Assembly: GCA_963789015.1 (NCBI GenBank)
Contig: CAWBIU010000003.1
Location: 186,001-250,000 of the forward strand
Origin: JAOPZW01 sp963789015
Lineage (GTDB): Bacteria; Actinomycetota; Thermoleophilia; Solirubrobacterales; Solirubrobacteraceae
Direction of reading: 5' to 3'
Length of the DNA: 64,000 nt
The translations under genes were made by a program, and so were the position numbers. Below, piece after piece: positions 8,705 to 16,752 of this stretch (the stretch's first letter is position 1; every line of letters starts with the position of its first letter). The notes beneath the pieces are model-generated. The model worked only from the letters and a program-made list of their open reading frames with translations, did not search any database and had not been told where the DNA came from.

Positions 8705-10078
8705 GTGCCCGACCGGCCAATCCGCTCCGAAATGCGACGCCAGCGTGACCAAACCGAGGACCGAGCGGCGATCGCGATCGTCCTGGCGGCCGTCGCCCTG
8801 GCCGCGCTGTCGCTGCTCGCCCCGTCGCAGCCGAGCTACGACCCGTGGGCGTGGCTGATCTGGGGCCGCGAGGTCGCGGCGCTGGATCTCGACACCGTCG
8901 ACGGGCCGGCGTGGAAGCCGCTACCGGTGGCCGTCACCGCGCTGCTGTCGCTCGCCGGCGGCGCGGCGCCGGCGCTGTGGCTCGTCGTCGCGCGCGCCGG
9001 CGCGATCGCCGCGGTGCTGCTCGCCGGGCGGCTGGCGTGGCGGCTGGCGGGCCGGTCGTGGGTCGCGGCGGTCGCCGCCGGCGCGGGCGTCGCGCTCAGC
9101 GCCGGGTGGGTCTGGCATGGCGCCGTCGGCAACTCCGAGGGGCTGTTCCTGGCGCTCGTGCTGGCCGCGGCGCTGCAGGCGCTCGACGACCGCCACGGCC
9201 GCGCGCTCGCGCTCGGCGTCCTGGCCGCGCTCCTGCGCCCCGAGGCGTGGCCGTTCCTCGGCGCCTACGGCGTCTGGCTGTGGTTGCGGCGCCCCGCGCT
9301 GCGCGCGTGGGCGGCTGCGGGCGCGGCGCTGCTTGCGGTGGCCTGGTTCGTGCCCGAGTGGCTGGCCTCGGGCGATCCGCTGCGCTCGTCCGAGCGTGCC
9401 CGGATCCCCAATCCGGGAGCACCGGCGACGGCCGCGCGGCCGCTGCTGGCGTCGCTCGAGCGCGCCGCGGCGATCCCGCTCGCCCCGCTCGTCGCCGCCG
9501 CGCTCGTGCCGCTCGCCCCGGTCGCGCGGCGGCGGCTGCCGCCCGCCGCCTGGCCGGCCGCGGCCGGGATCGCCTGGGTGGCGCTCGTCGCCGTGATGGC
9601 CGAGGCCGGCTACTCGGGCGAGCCGCGCTACGCGCTGCCCGGCGCGGCGCTGATCGCCGTCAGCGGCGGCGTGGGGCTGGCCGCCCTCGCCGGCGGCCGG
9701 CGCGCCGCGGCGGCCGCCGTGTTCCTGCTCGTCGTGGTCGTCGCCGTCCTGCGCCTCGACGGCGTGCGGACCGAGTTGCGTACCGCCGGGAACGAGGCCG
9801 CGCTCTACGGCGCGCTCGACGATGCCGTCCGCGACGCCGGCGGCCGCGCCGCGCTGCTCGCCTGCGGACGCCCGGTCGTCGGGCGCCTGCGCGGCCCGGC
9901 GCTGGCGTACGCGCTCGGAGTCCACAAGCGGCGCGTGGCCTTCGATCCGGCGCTCGGCGGGCCGGTGTTCCGCTCGCGGATCCGCGCCGGCGCGTCCGTG
10001 CAGCCCGAGGTCCCCGTGTCGCTGCCCGTGCTCGGCCGCTCGGCGCGGTGGGAGGTGCGGGGTGCCTGCGACGGATGA
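8705..10078 (+). CDS. Multi-pass membrane protein, GT-C glycosyltransferase-like
   Basis: A 457-residue integral membrane protein with roughly ten hydrophobic segments. The first external loop after TM1 has YDPWAWLIWGREV, with an acidic residue in the position usual for GT-C (polyprenyl-phosphate-sugar dependent) transferases, followed by GPAWKPLPV, and the C-terminal 110 residues are soluble. This layout resembles the mannosyltransferase-like proteins of actinobacterial cell-wall loci, but no specific family was recognised. GTG 8705 lies inside a TAGGGT box; ATG 8732 is an alternative start. It is divergent from the aldehyde dehydrogenase. Confidence 0.6.
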   Translation: MPDRPIRSEMRRQRDQTEDRAAIAIVLAAVALAALSLLAPSQPSYDPWAWLIWGREVAALDLDTVDGPAWKPLPVAVTALLSLAGGAAPALWLVVARAGAIAAVLLAGRLAWRLAGRSWVAAVAAGAGVALSAGWVWHGAVGNSEGLFLALVLAAALQALDDRHGRALALGVLAALLRPEAWPFLGAYGVWLWLRRPALRAWAAAGAALLAVAWFVPEWLASGDPLRSSERARIPNPGAPATAARPLLASLERAAAIPLAPLVAAALVPLAPVARRRLPPAAWPAAAGIAWVALVAVMAEAGYSGEPRYALPGAALIAVSGGVGLAALAGGRRAAAAAVFLLVVVVAVLRLDGVRTELRTAGNEAALYGALDDAVRDAGGRAALLACGRPVVGRLRGPALAYALGVHKRRVAFDPALGGPVFRSRIRAGASVQPEVPVSLPVLGRSARWEVRGACDG

Positions 10079-10079
10079 G

Positions 10080-10110
10080 TTAGGCGTCCCTAACTGGAAA
10101 TGGTTAGGGT
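10080..10110 (+). promoter_or_regulatory. Iron-box-like operator and TAGGGT -10 box upstream of the second sugar dehydrogenase-like gene
   Basis: TTAGG (10080-10084) and CCTAAC (10089-10094) have the half-site spacing of the DtxR/IdeR box. CCCTAAC (10088-10094) also pairs with GTTAGGG (10103-10109) over an 8-nt gap. The last half-site contains TAGGGT (10105-10110), 6 nt before ATG 10117, so a bound regulator would cover the promoter. Identification as an IdeR site is inference. Confidence 0.5.
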
Positions 10111-10116
10111 GCCCTC

Positions 10117-11331
10117 ATGGCCCGTGTCGTGCTCGCCGTCGGCGCCGCCCTCATGGCGGCGCTCGTCGTCGCCGCCTGCGACGACGCACCGGCGCGCGAG
10201 GCGCGGCGGGCCGACGCCCGGGACATGTCGCGTCTGCCGCTCTGGCGCCGGCCGGCCGACAAGCCGCCCGGGCCGGCCATGGCCCGGATCGCCGGCGATG
10301 CGAGCTCGTTCTCGCTGCGGACGGTGGCGCGCGGGCTGCGCCAGCCCGTCCAGATCGTCGCACGCGCCGGGCGCCGCGGACGGCTGTACGTGGCCGAGCA
10401 GACCGGCCGCATCCGCGTGATCTCCGGCGGGCGCGTCCTGCGGCGCCCGTACCTGGACCTCCGGCGCAAGGTGAGCAGCGGCGGCGAGCTCGGGCTGCTC
10501 AGCGCGGCCTTCGACGCGCGCGGCCGGCACCTCTACGTCCTGTACACGAACCGCGAGCGCGACACGCGGCTCGTGCGCTACCGCGCCGGGGAGCACGCCG
10601 TCGATCGCTCGAGCGCCCACACGCTGCTCGCGGTCGACCAGCCCTACGAGAACCACAAGGGCGGGACGATCCTGCTCGACGAGCGCGGCCGCCTCGTCGT
10701 CGGGCTCGGCGACGGCGGCAGCGCCTTCGACCCCGAGCAGCGCGCCCAGAGCGAGCGCTCGCGGCTGGGCAAGCTGCTGCGCTACGACCCGCGCCGCCCC
10801 GACCTCGGCTGGCAGATCGTCGCCACCGGGCTGCGCAACCCGTGGCGGATGGCCTTCGACCCCGCGACGGGGATGCTGTGGCTCGGCGACGTGGGCCAGG
10901 ACCGTGTCGAGGAGATCGACGCCTTCTACCTGCCCGAGTACGGCCAGCGCATCCCCAATCTCGGCTGGGCCGCCTACGAGGGCGACCTGCCGCTCGGGCG
11001 CAAGCACCTCAACCACGGCGCCACGCTCGTCTGGCCGCTGGCCGGCTACCGCCACACCGAGGGCCGCTGCTCGATCGCCGGCGGCCACGTGTACCGCGCC
11101 GCGCGCAACCCGGCCCTCAACGGGCGCTACCTGTTCGGCGACTTCTGCCGCGGGACGATCTGGTCGCTCGCCGCGCGCGGCGCCGAGCGACGCCGGATGC
11201 TCGACGTCCGCCAGGAGGCCGCGCGCGTCCCCGGGCTCGTGTCCTTCGGCGAGGACCTCGACGGCGAGCTCTACGCCGTCTCGGCGCAGGGCACCGTGTC
11301 CCGGCTCGTGGCCGCCGCCGGCACCCGCTAG
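10117..11331 (+). CDS. PQQ-type sugar dehydrogenase-like propeller lipoprotein
   Basis: A 404-residue lipoprotein (signal ending V-A-A-C, Cys about residue 21) with the sugar dehydrogenase propeller. The catalytic-type His is kept in NHKGG (His180), followed by GLGDGG, GLRNPWR and CSIAGGHVYR. It diverges from its two paralogs: an insertion-rich N terminus (residues 25-60) and lack of the GTGDGGGG loop. It may still use PQQ to oxidise sugars, or may have a non-catalytic role. ATG 10117 follows a TAGGGT box by 6 nt, so the mRNA should be leaderless. The gene converges on an iron transporter (CTAG stop overlap 11328-11331), and its promoter carries iron-box-like repeats. Confidence 0.8.
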   Translation: MARVVLAVGAALMAALVVAACDDAPAREARRADARDMSRLPLWRRPADKPPGPAMARIAGDASSFSLRTVARGLRQPVQIVARAGRRGRLYVAEQTGRIRVISGGRVLRRPYLDLRRKVSSGGELGLLSAAFDARGRHLYVLYTNRERDTRLVRYRAGEHAVDRSSAHTLLAVDQPYENHKGGTILLDERGRLVVGLGDGGSAFDPEQRAQSERSRLGKLLRYDPRRPDLGWQIVATGLRNPWRMAFDPATGMLWLGDVGQDRVEEIDAFYLPEYGQRIPNLGWAAYEGDLPLGRKHLNHGATLVWPLAGYRHTEGRCSIAGGHVYRAARNPALNGRYLFGDFCRGTIWSLAARGAERRRMLDVRQEAARVPGLVSFGEDLDGELYAVSAQGTVSRLVAAAGTR

Positions 11332-13010
11332 GGCCGCGCGCCGGGGTCGAGCAGGTCGCGCTCGAGGCGCGCCCCCGAGCGCGACAGCCGCGCGAGCTGG
11401 ATGACCGGCACGAGCCCGACGAGGACGATCAGCAGCGCGGGCAGCGCCGCGGTCTCGAAGCGCGAGTCCTTCGTCGCCTCCCACACCGCGATCGCCAGCG
11501 TGTCGCCGTTGAGCGGCCGCAGCAGCGCCGTCGCGGGCAGCTCCTTGACGACCTCGACGAAGACGAGCAGCCCCGCCGTGGCGATGCCCGGCGCGAGCAG
11601 CGGCGCGTGGACCTCGGCGAGCAGCCGCGTGCGGTCGGCGCCGAGGCTGCGCGCGGCGTCGTCGAGCGCCGGGTCGACGCGCTCCAGGCGCGCCTCGACG
11701 GCGAGCAGCGCCAGCGCGTGGAAGCGCACGACATAGGCCAGCAGGAGCCCGAGCACCGTGCCGGTGAACAGCAGGCCGAGGTCGATCCCGAGCGCGTCGC
11801 CGGCGGCGCCCGCGATGTGGCGGTCGATCCACGCCAGCGGGACGTAGACGGCGACGGCCACCACCGTCCCGGGCACGGCGTAGCCGAGCGTGGCGATCCG
11901 CGCCAGCAGCGCGCCGCGCCGCGACGGGTCGGTGCGCCGCCCGTAGGCGATCGTCGTCGCGGCGATGGCCGTCGCCACCGCGGCTGCGCCGCCGAGCAGC
12001 AACGTGTTCAGCGCGTCGCCGCCGAGGCGCCGCGCCAGGCCGGGCGTGTCGAACGAGCCCAGCGCCCAGGCCGCGAGCTGGGCGACGGGGAGGCCGACGA
12101 CGACGACGAGCAGGGCGACGGGCAGCGCCGTGGCCGCGAGCGCCTTGGCGCCGTGCAGTCGCCGCGGGACGACGGCCTCGCCGCGCGTCAGCGCCCCGAG
12201 GTAGCGCGCCCGGCCGCGCAGCAGCCGCTCGACGGCCAGGAACGTGAAGGCCAGCGCGAGGAGCACGGTGGCCAGCTGGAGCGCGCCGTTGCGGTCGAAC
12301 GTGCCGTACCAGACGCGGTAGATCGCATCGGTCATGGCGCGGTAGTTGAGGAGGTTGACGGCGCCGAAGTCGGCCAGCGCCTCCATCACCGCGAGCGTCG
12401 CGCCGGCGGCCAGGCCGGGCCGGGCCGAGCGCAGCGCGACCCGCACGATCGCCTGGCGGTGCGTGAGGCCGAGCGTCCGCGCGGCCTCCAGCGTGTCGCG
12501 TGACTGCTCGAGGAACGCGCTGCGCCCGAGCACGAACACGTAGGGGTAGAGCACGAGCGTGAGGACGAGGATCGCGCCCCACGTGGAGCGCACGTCGGGC
12601 AGGTTGACGCCCTGGCCGAACACGGCGCGCAGCGCGGCCAGCAGCTCGCCGTCGGCGTCGTACTGGCCGAGCAGCACGAAGACGAGCACGTAGCCGGGCA
12701 GCGCGAGCGGGAGCACGAGCGCCCAGTCCAGCCATGCGCGCCCCGGGAAGTCGTAGAACGACACGAGCGCGGCCAGCGATCCGCCGAGGAGCAGCGTCCC
12801 GGCGCCGACCCCGGCCCCCAGCACGAGGCTGTTGCGCAGCGCCTCGGGCAGCAGGCTGACGCCGACCTGGCGCAGCGCCTCGGGCTGGCCGATGAACGAC
12901 GCGGGCAGCATCAGCAGCGGCCCGGCGACGAGGACGGCGACGAACAGCGCGGCCAACGTCCAGCCGCCGTGCCGCGGGCGGGGCGCGGCGGCCGGGGCGG
13001 CTACTTCCAC
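11328..13010 (-). CDS. fbpB: Ferric iron ABC transporter permease, two fused permease domains
   Basis: A 560-residue inner-membrane protein with about twelve TM segments in two homologous halves, the architecture of FbpB/FutB-type Fe3+ permeases. Each half has the cytoplasmic coupling stretch: one near TLGLTHRQAIVRVALRSARPG, the other near SLGADRTRLLAEVHAPLLAPG. It starts 10 nt inside the binding-protein gene (overlap 13001-13010), which implies translational coupling. With FbpA and the ATPase on the other side of the iron box it forms a complete transporter. Substrate assignment rests on the tyrosine pair of FbpA and the regulatory site. Confidence 0.88.
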   Translation of the reverse strand: MEVAAPAAAPRPRHGGWTLAALFVAVLVAGPLLMLPASFIGQPEALRQVGVSLLPEALRNSLVLGAGVGAGTLLLGGSLAALVSFYDFPGRAWLDWALVLPLALPGYVLVFVLLGQYDADGELLAALRAVFGQGVNLPDVRSTWGAILVLTLVLYPYVFVLGRSAFLEQSRDTLEAARTLGLTHRQAIVRVALRSARPGLAAGATLAVMEALADFGAVNLLNYRAMTDAIYRVWYGTFDRNGALQLATVLLALAFTFLAVERLLRGRARYLGALTRGEAVVPRRLHGAKALAATALPVALLVVVVGLPVAQLAAWALGSFDTPGLARRLGGDALNTLLLGGAAAVATAIAATTIAYGRRTDPSRRGALLARIATLGYAVPGTVVAVAVYVPLAWIDRHIAGAAGDALGIDLGLLFTGTVLGLLLAYVVRFHALALLAVEARLERVDPALDDAARSLGADRTRLLAEVHAPLLAPGIATAGLLVFVEVVKELPATALLRPLNGDTLAIAVWEATKDSRFETAALPALLIVLVGLVPVIQLARLSRSGARLERDLLDPGARP

Positions 13011-14038
13011 CCGACCTCTTGCATCAGACGCACGGCGGTGGGCAGCATCGCGCCGGCCCTGGCCACGTCGATGGGGTCCTGCTTGACCTCGGCCCAGTCG
13101 GCGATGTGCGGTTGGGGCGGCGTCGTGCGGTCGGCGGCGAGCTCGCCGTTGGCGACGATCTCCTTCTGGCCGGCGGGGCTCGTGAGGTGCTCGAGCAGCG
13201 CGACGGCCTCATCGGCGTGCGCCGAGCCCTTGACCACGCCCGCGCCCGAGAAGTTGGTGTGCGCCCCGGCGCCGTCCTGGTCCGGCCAGGCGGGCGTCAC
13301 CGGGAAGTCCGGCTTGTCCTCGAGGATCCGCGCCAGGTAGTAGTGGTTGGTCAGGCCGGCATCGCAGCGCCCTGAGGCGATCGCCTCGAGGACGTCGACG
13401 TCGGAGCCGACGATCGTCGGGTCGTTGGCCATCCACGAGCGCAACAGGCGCTCGGTCGGGCCGGCGCCGCGCTTGGCGAGCATGTCGGCCACGAGCGACT
13501 GGTTGTACTCGTTGTTGGACGTGCGCAGGCAGAGCTTGCCCTTGAAGCGGCTCCTGCCGAGGTCCTCGTAGGAGGTGATCGCGTTCGCGGGCACGCGGGT
13601 CGTCGAGCGCATCGGGGTGCGGATCCGCGCGCTCAGCCCCCACCACTCCTCGTCGGGGTCGCGGTTCGCGGGCGGGATCTGGCGCTCGAGCACGTCGCTG
13701 GTGGCCGGCTCGAGCAGGCCGGCCTCCTTCGCCCGCCAGAGGTTGGCCAGGTCCGTGGTGACGAGCACGTCGGCCGGCGTGTCGGAGCCCTCGCTGCGCA
13801 GCCGCTCGAACAGCTCGGGGGCGGTTCCGCCGCGCAGCGTCATCGTCAGCCCGGCGTCGCGCTCGAACTCGCGGAAGACCGTCTCGTCGCCGTACTGCGA
13901 GCGTCCGTTGTAGACCACGAGGCGATCGTCGCCGCCGCCCCCGCGCCCCGCGACCGCGACCACCGCGACGGCGAGCACCACGACGCCCACGAGCAGCGGC
14001 ACGAGCAGACGGCGATGACGGACGAGGGACTGCAGCAC
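13001..14038 (-). CDS. fbpA: Ferric iron ABC transporter substrate-binding protein
   Basis: A 345-residue periplasmic-type binding protein with an N-terminal membrane anchor (residues about 11-30, no lipobox Cys). It follows the FbpA/FutA pattern: LVVYNGRSQYGDE at the start of the mature part, LCLRTSNNEYNQS, and the tyrosine pair in NHYYLARI (Tyr233-Tyr234) that binds Fe3+ in this family. The GTG start has an AGGAGG ribosome site about 8 nt upstream. It is the first gene of a leftward operon with the permease and is divergent from the ATPase gene, with a shared iron-box-like site between them. Confidence 0.9.
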   Translation of the reverse strand: MLQSLVRHRRLLVPLLVGVVVLAVAVVAVAGRGGGGDDRLVVYNGRSQYGDETVFREFERDAGLTMTLRGGTAPELFERLRSEGSDTPADVLVTTDLANLWRAKEAGLLEPATSDVLERQIPPANRDPDEEWWGLSARIRTPMRSTTRVPANAITSYEDLGRSRFKGKLCLRTSNNEYNQSLVADMLAKRGAGPTERLLRSWMANDPTIVGSDVDVLEAIASGRCDAGLTNHYYLARILEDKPDFPVTPAWPDQDGAGAHTNFSGAGVVKGSAHADEAVALLEHLTSPAGQKEIVANGELAADRTTPPQPHIADWAEVKQDPIDVARAGAMLPTAVRLMQEVGWK

Positions 14039-14073
14039 GGTCAGGGCCTCCTGGGATGGCGCCGGGACGAGAG

Positions 14074-14092
14074 CGGTCTTAGGCTACCCTTA
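14074..14092. promoter_or_regulatory. DtxR/IdeR-type iron box between fbpA and the ABC ATPase gene
   Basis: Read on the minus strand the site is TAAGGGTAGCCTAAG. Twelve of its first fourteen bases match the IdeR/DtxR consensus TTAGGTTAGSCTAA. It lies between divergent halves of an iron transporter, so metal-dependent repression of both is the natural reading. Confidence 0.6.
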
Positions 14093-14124
14093 CGCCCGCG
14101 ATCGAGGGAGGAGGTCCCGAACCG

Positions 14125-15192
14125 GTGCAGTCCGGCGCCGTACCCGTCTCAGTGCAGATCAGCGGCGTCGCCAAGCGGTTCGGATCGCTGGTCGCCGTCG
14201 ACGACGTGACGCTCACGGTGCAGCCCGGCTCGGTCACCGCGGTGCTCGGGCCCAGCGGCTCGGGCAAGTCGACGCTGCTGCGCGTCGTCGCCGGCTTCGA
14301 GGTGCCCGACGCGGGCAGCGTCGAGATCGGCGGACAGCGCGTGACGGGTCCGGAGACCTGGGTCGAGCCGGAGGCGCGGCGCGTCGGGATGCTCTTCCAG
14401 CACGGTGCGCTCTTCCCGCACCTGACCGCCGCCCGCAACGCCGACTTCGGCGCGACGACGCCGGGGCGCGGGGCCGAGTGCCTCGAGCTGGTCGGCCTCG
14501 CCGACCGCGGCCGCGCCTATCCGCACGAGCTGTCCGGTGGCGAGCGCCAGCGGGTCGCGCTGGCGCGGGCGCTGGCCGCCGACCCGCAGGTCATGCTCCT
14601 CGACGAGCCCTTCAGCGCGCTCGACCCGGGGCTGCGCGAGCGCGTCCGCGCGGACGTCATGGCCATCCTGCGCCGCGCGGGGACGACGGCGCTGCTCGTC
14701 ACCCACGACCAGGACGAGGCGCTGTCGACGGCCGACACCGTCGCCCTCCTGCGCGAGGGGCGCCTCGAGCAGGTCGGCGCGCCGCAGGACCTCTACGACC
14801 GCCCGGCGACGCGCTGGGCGGCGGAGTTCCTCGGCGACGCCAACCTCGTGCCCGCGCGCGTGAGCGACGGCGTCGGCGCCAGCGACCTCGGCCCGCTGCG
14901 CGTGCCCGGCGCCCCGGACGGCTCGGTGGTCGCCGTCGTGCGACCCGAGGCGATCGCGCTCGGCGGCGGGGACGTCGAGGGCGTCGTCGTCGACCGCACG
15001 TTCTTCGGCCACGACCAGCTCGTGCGCCTGACGCTGCCCAGCGGGCTGCTCGTGCGCTGCCGCACGCTCGGCGGCGACGCGCCGCCGCCCGGCCGGCGCG
15101 TGACGATGCGCGTCGTCGAGGCGGTCTCGACGCTGCCCGGCGAGCCGGATTCCGCTCGACTGGGGGGTCAACGTGCCGGGGCGGGCGCCTGA
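14125..15192 (+). CDS. fbpC: Ferric iron ABC transporter ATP-binding protein
   Basis: A 355-residue ABC ATPase of the FbpC/PotA group. Visible motifs: Walker A GPSGSGKST (42-50), Q-loop FQHGALFPH (91-99), signature LSGGERQR (136-143), Walker B VMLLDEPFSALD (156-167) and a switch His in VTHDQDEA. A C-terminal TOBE-like regulatory domain follows (about 240-340). It would energise the FbpB permease encoded across the divergent promoter. The GTG start has a GGGAGGAGG ribosome site, so this gene is leadered, unlike many neighbours. Spacing to the SCP2 gene is 15 nt, but that gene has its own promoter box. Confidence 0.9.
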   Translation: MQSGAVPVSVQISGVAKRFGSLVAVDDVTLTVQPGSVTAVLGPSGSGKSTLLRVVAGFEVPDAGSVEIGGQRVTGPETWVEPEARRVGMLFQHGALFPHLTAARNADFGATTPGRGAECLELVGLADRGRAYPHELSGGERQRVALARALAADPQVMLLDEPFSALDPGLRERVRADVMAILRRAGTTALLVTHDQDEALSTADTVALLREGRLEQVGAPQDLYDRPATRWAAEFLGDANLVPARVSDGVGASDLGPLRVPGAPDGSVVAVVRPEAIALGGGDVEGVVVDRTFFGHDQLVRLTLPSGLLVRCRTLGGDAPPPGRRVTMRVVEAVSTLPGEPDSARLGGQRAGAGA

Positions 15193-15193
15193 C

Positions 15194-15199
15194 TATGCT
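15194..15199 (+). promoter_or_regulatory. -10 box (TATGCT), leaderless promoter of the SCP2 gene
   Basis: TATGCT is followed by CCGGCCCG and then ATG 15208 (8-nt spacer). The same CCGGCCCGATG junction follows TAGGAT at 46790. Confidence 0.6.
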
Positions 15200-15207
15200 C
15201 CGGCCCG

Positions 15208-15645
15208 ATGCCGTACTTCCAGGACGCCGACGAGGTCTACGCGCACATCGGCCGGCTCCTGCAGGGGCTCGTGGAGGATCCCGACACGGCGCGGGCGCTC
15301 GCGCGCGCCGACACGATCGTCCAGTTCCGCCTGCGCCAGCCTGACGCCCAGCTCACGCTGCGCACGCCGCAGGGCGAGGAGCCCGGCCAGGTCGAGCTGG
15401 GCGAGAGCCGGCTGCGCGCCGAGGTCGTCCTGCAGATGGACGCCGACGTCGCGCACCGCATGTGGCTGGGCGAGCTGAACATGGCCGTGGCGCTGGCCAA
15501 CGGAGACGTCCGCGCCCGGGGCCCGAACGCGAAGATCCTCGCCGTCGTCCCGCTCGTGAAGCCCGCCCAGCCGCGCTACCGCGCGCAGCTCGAGGAGGCC
15601 GGGCGCGCGGACCTCCTGCAGGCCGGCGACGGCTCGCAGCGCTAG
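15208..15645 (+). CDS. SCP2 sterol-binding domain protein
   Basis: A 145-residue single-domain protein of the SCP2 (sterol carrier) type. The hydrophobic tunnel strands are recognisable: IVQFRLRQPDAQLTLRT, AEVVLQMDADVAHRMWLGELNMAVALANGDVRARG and the terminal KILAVVPLV. Members bind fatty acyl-CoAs or other lipids; several actinobacteria have stand-alone copies. The exact ligand is unknown. It has a leaderless promoter (TATGCT 8 nt before the ATG) and shares a CTAG stop overlap with the DsbA-like gene (15642-15645). Confidence 0.8.
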   Translation: MPYFQDADEVYAHIGRLLQGLVEDPDTARALARADTIVQFRLRQPDAQLTLRTPQGEEPGQVELGESRLRAEVVLQMDADVAHRMWLGELNMAVALANGDVRARGPNAKILAVVPLVKPAQPRYRAQLEEAGRADLLQAGDGSQR

Positions 15646-16304
15646 GCCGCGCTCTCCAGCCGCTCGCGCGCCGCGGCGACGAGCCGGCGCATCGTCTCGA
15701 CGTCGTGGGCGCCGCTCAGCGCGACGGCGCGGCCGGCCAGGAAGAACGGCACGCCGGACAGACCCAGCTCGGCGGCCGCGGCCTCCTCGGCGGCGACGTC
15801 GTCCTCGCCCTCGCCGGCCTCGAGCCCGCGGCGCAGCTCGGCGGCGTCGAGCTCCGGCACGGCGGCGGTGACGAGCGCGAGCGCCTGCTCGGGGTCGGAC
15901 ACGTCGGCGCCGTCGCGGAAGTGACCGGCGAACAGAGCGTCGAGCGCCTGCGGCCCGGCGCCGTGCCGGCGCGCCAGTGCGACGAGCCGGTGCGCGAGGC
16001 GCGTGTTCGGGGCGCGGCGCATGCGGTCGTACCGCAGCTCGAGCCCGGAGCTCGCGGCCGTCTCGGTGGTGCGCCCGAAGGCCTCGCCCATCGCCTCGGC
16101 CGAGCCGAACTTGCGCGGGTAGAAGTCCTCGACCGCCATGCCCTCGGGCGGCAGGTCGGGCTGGAGCTCGAACGCGCGCGGGACGACCTTCACGCTGCCG
16201 GGCGGCTCGTCCTCGAGCGCGGCGCGCAGCCGGTGGTGGCCCAGGTAGCACCACGGGCACGAGATGTCGGCCCACACGTCGATGATCAGCGGATCGGCGG
16301 CCAT
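15642..16304 (-). CDS. DsbA-family oxidoreductase (FrnE-like)
   Basis: A 220-residue thioredoxin-fold protein of the DsbA/FrnE group. The active site is CPWC in DISCPWCYLG (about residues 16-19), followed by the helical insertion typical of 2-hydroxychromene-2-carboxylate isomerase-like proteins and the cis-Pro loop GVPFF. No signal peptide is seen, so it probably acts in the cytoplasm on disulfides or glutathione-type adducts. ATG 16304 is chosen because the fold starts there; the open frame upstream is out of family. Its stop overlaps that of the SCP2 gene. Confidence 0.88.
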   Translation of the reverse strand: MAADPLIIDVWADISCPWCYLGHHRLRAALEDEPPGSVKVVPRAFELQPDLPPEGMAVEDFYPRKFGSAEAMGEAFGRTTETAASSGLELRYDRMRRAPNTRLAHRLVALARRHGAGPQALDALFAGHFRDGADVSDPEQALALVTAAVPELDAAELRRGLEAGEGEDDVAAEEAAAAELGLSGVPFFLAGRAVALSGAHDVETMRRLVAAARERLESAA

Positions 16305-16335
16305 GCCCACACGGTTGCACACGGCTGTCGCGGGG

Positions 16336-16341
16336 TACCTT
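16336..16341 (+). promoter_or_regulatory. -10 box (TACCTT), leaderless promoter
   Basis: TACCTT, then CCGGCGCC (8 nt), then ATG 16350. The position fits the leaderless pattern and supports 16350 as the original start of the frameshifted gene. Confidence 0.5.
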
Positions 16342-16349
16342 CCGGCGCC

Positions 16350-16752
16350 ATGAAGCTGCTCGTCCTCGCCACCGATCCCGTCAGCGCCGACAGCCGTCCG
16401 CGACGCGCTGCCCGACGACGACCTCGACGGCGCGGAGGTGCTCGTCGTCTCGCCCGCGGTCAACGAGTCCGCGGTCGCCTTCTGGGTCTCCGACAGCGAC
16501 GAGGCGATCGACGACGCCGAGTCGGCCGCCGAGCGCACCGCCGCCGGGCTGCGTGAGAGCGGCGCCCGGGCGCGCGCGACGACGGGCGAGAGCGAGCCGC
16601 TGCTCGCCCTCCAGGACGCGCTCGCCACCTACCCCGCCGACCGCGTGCTCGTCTTCGTGCGCGAGGAGGACGCGGCGCGCTACCGCGAGGACGACGTCGT
16701 CGGCGAGGCCGAGCGGCGCTTCAGCGTCCCGGTCACCGAGGTTCGCGGCTGA
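16350..16752 (+). pseudogene. Small alpha/beta (Usp-like) protein, frameshifted near residue 15
   Basis: From ATG 16350 the frame reads MKLLVLATDPVSAD. One base too many at 16392-16395 then moves the rest into another frame, which continues VRDALPDDDLDGAEVLVVSP and on to a stop at 16752. Together they make a protein of about 133 residues alternating beta strands and acidic helices, reminiscent of universal stress protein-like folds, though no family motif is certain. The leaderless promoter fits the first frame. GTG or ATG codons after the shift (for example 16438) could still give a truncated product. The 3' end overlaps the convergent FMN protein gene by 20 nt. Confidence 0.6.

Noticed and set aside
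8654..8752. Extended N-terminus of the aldehyde dehydrogenase to 8752
   Set aside because: It would overlap the divergent gene's start, is not family-like, and GTG 8653 has a good ribosome site.
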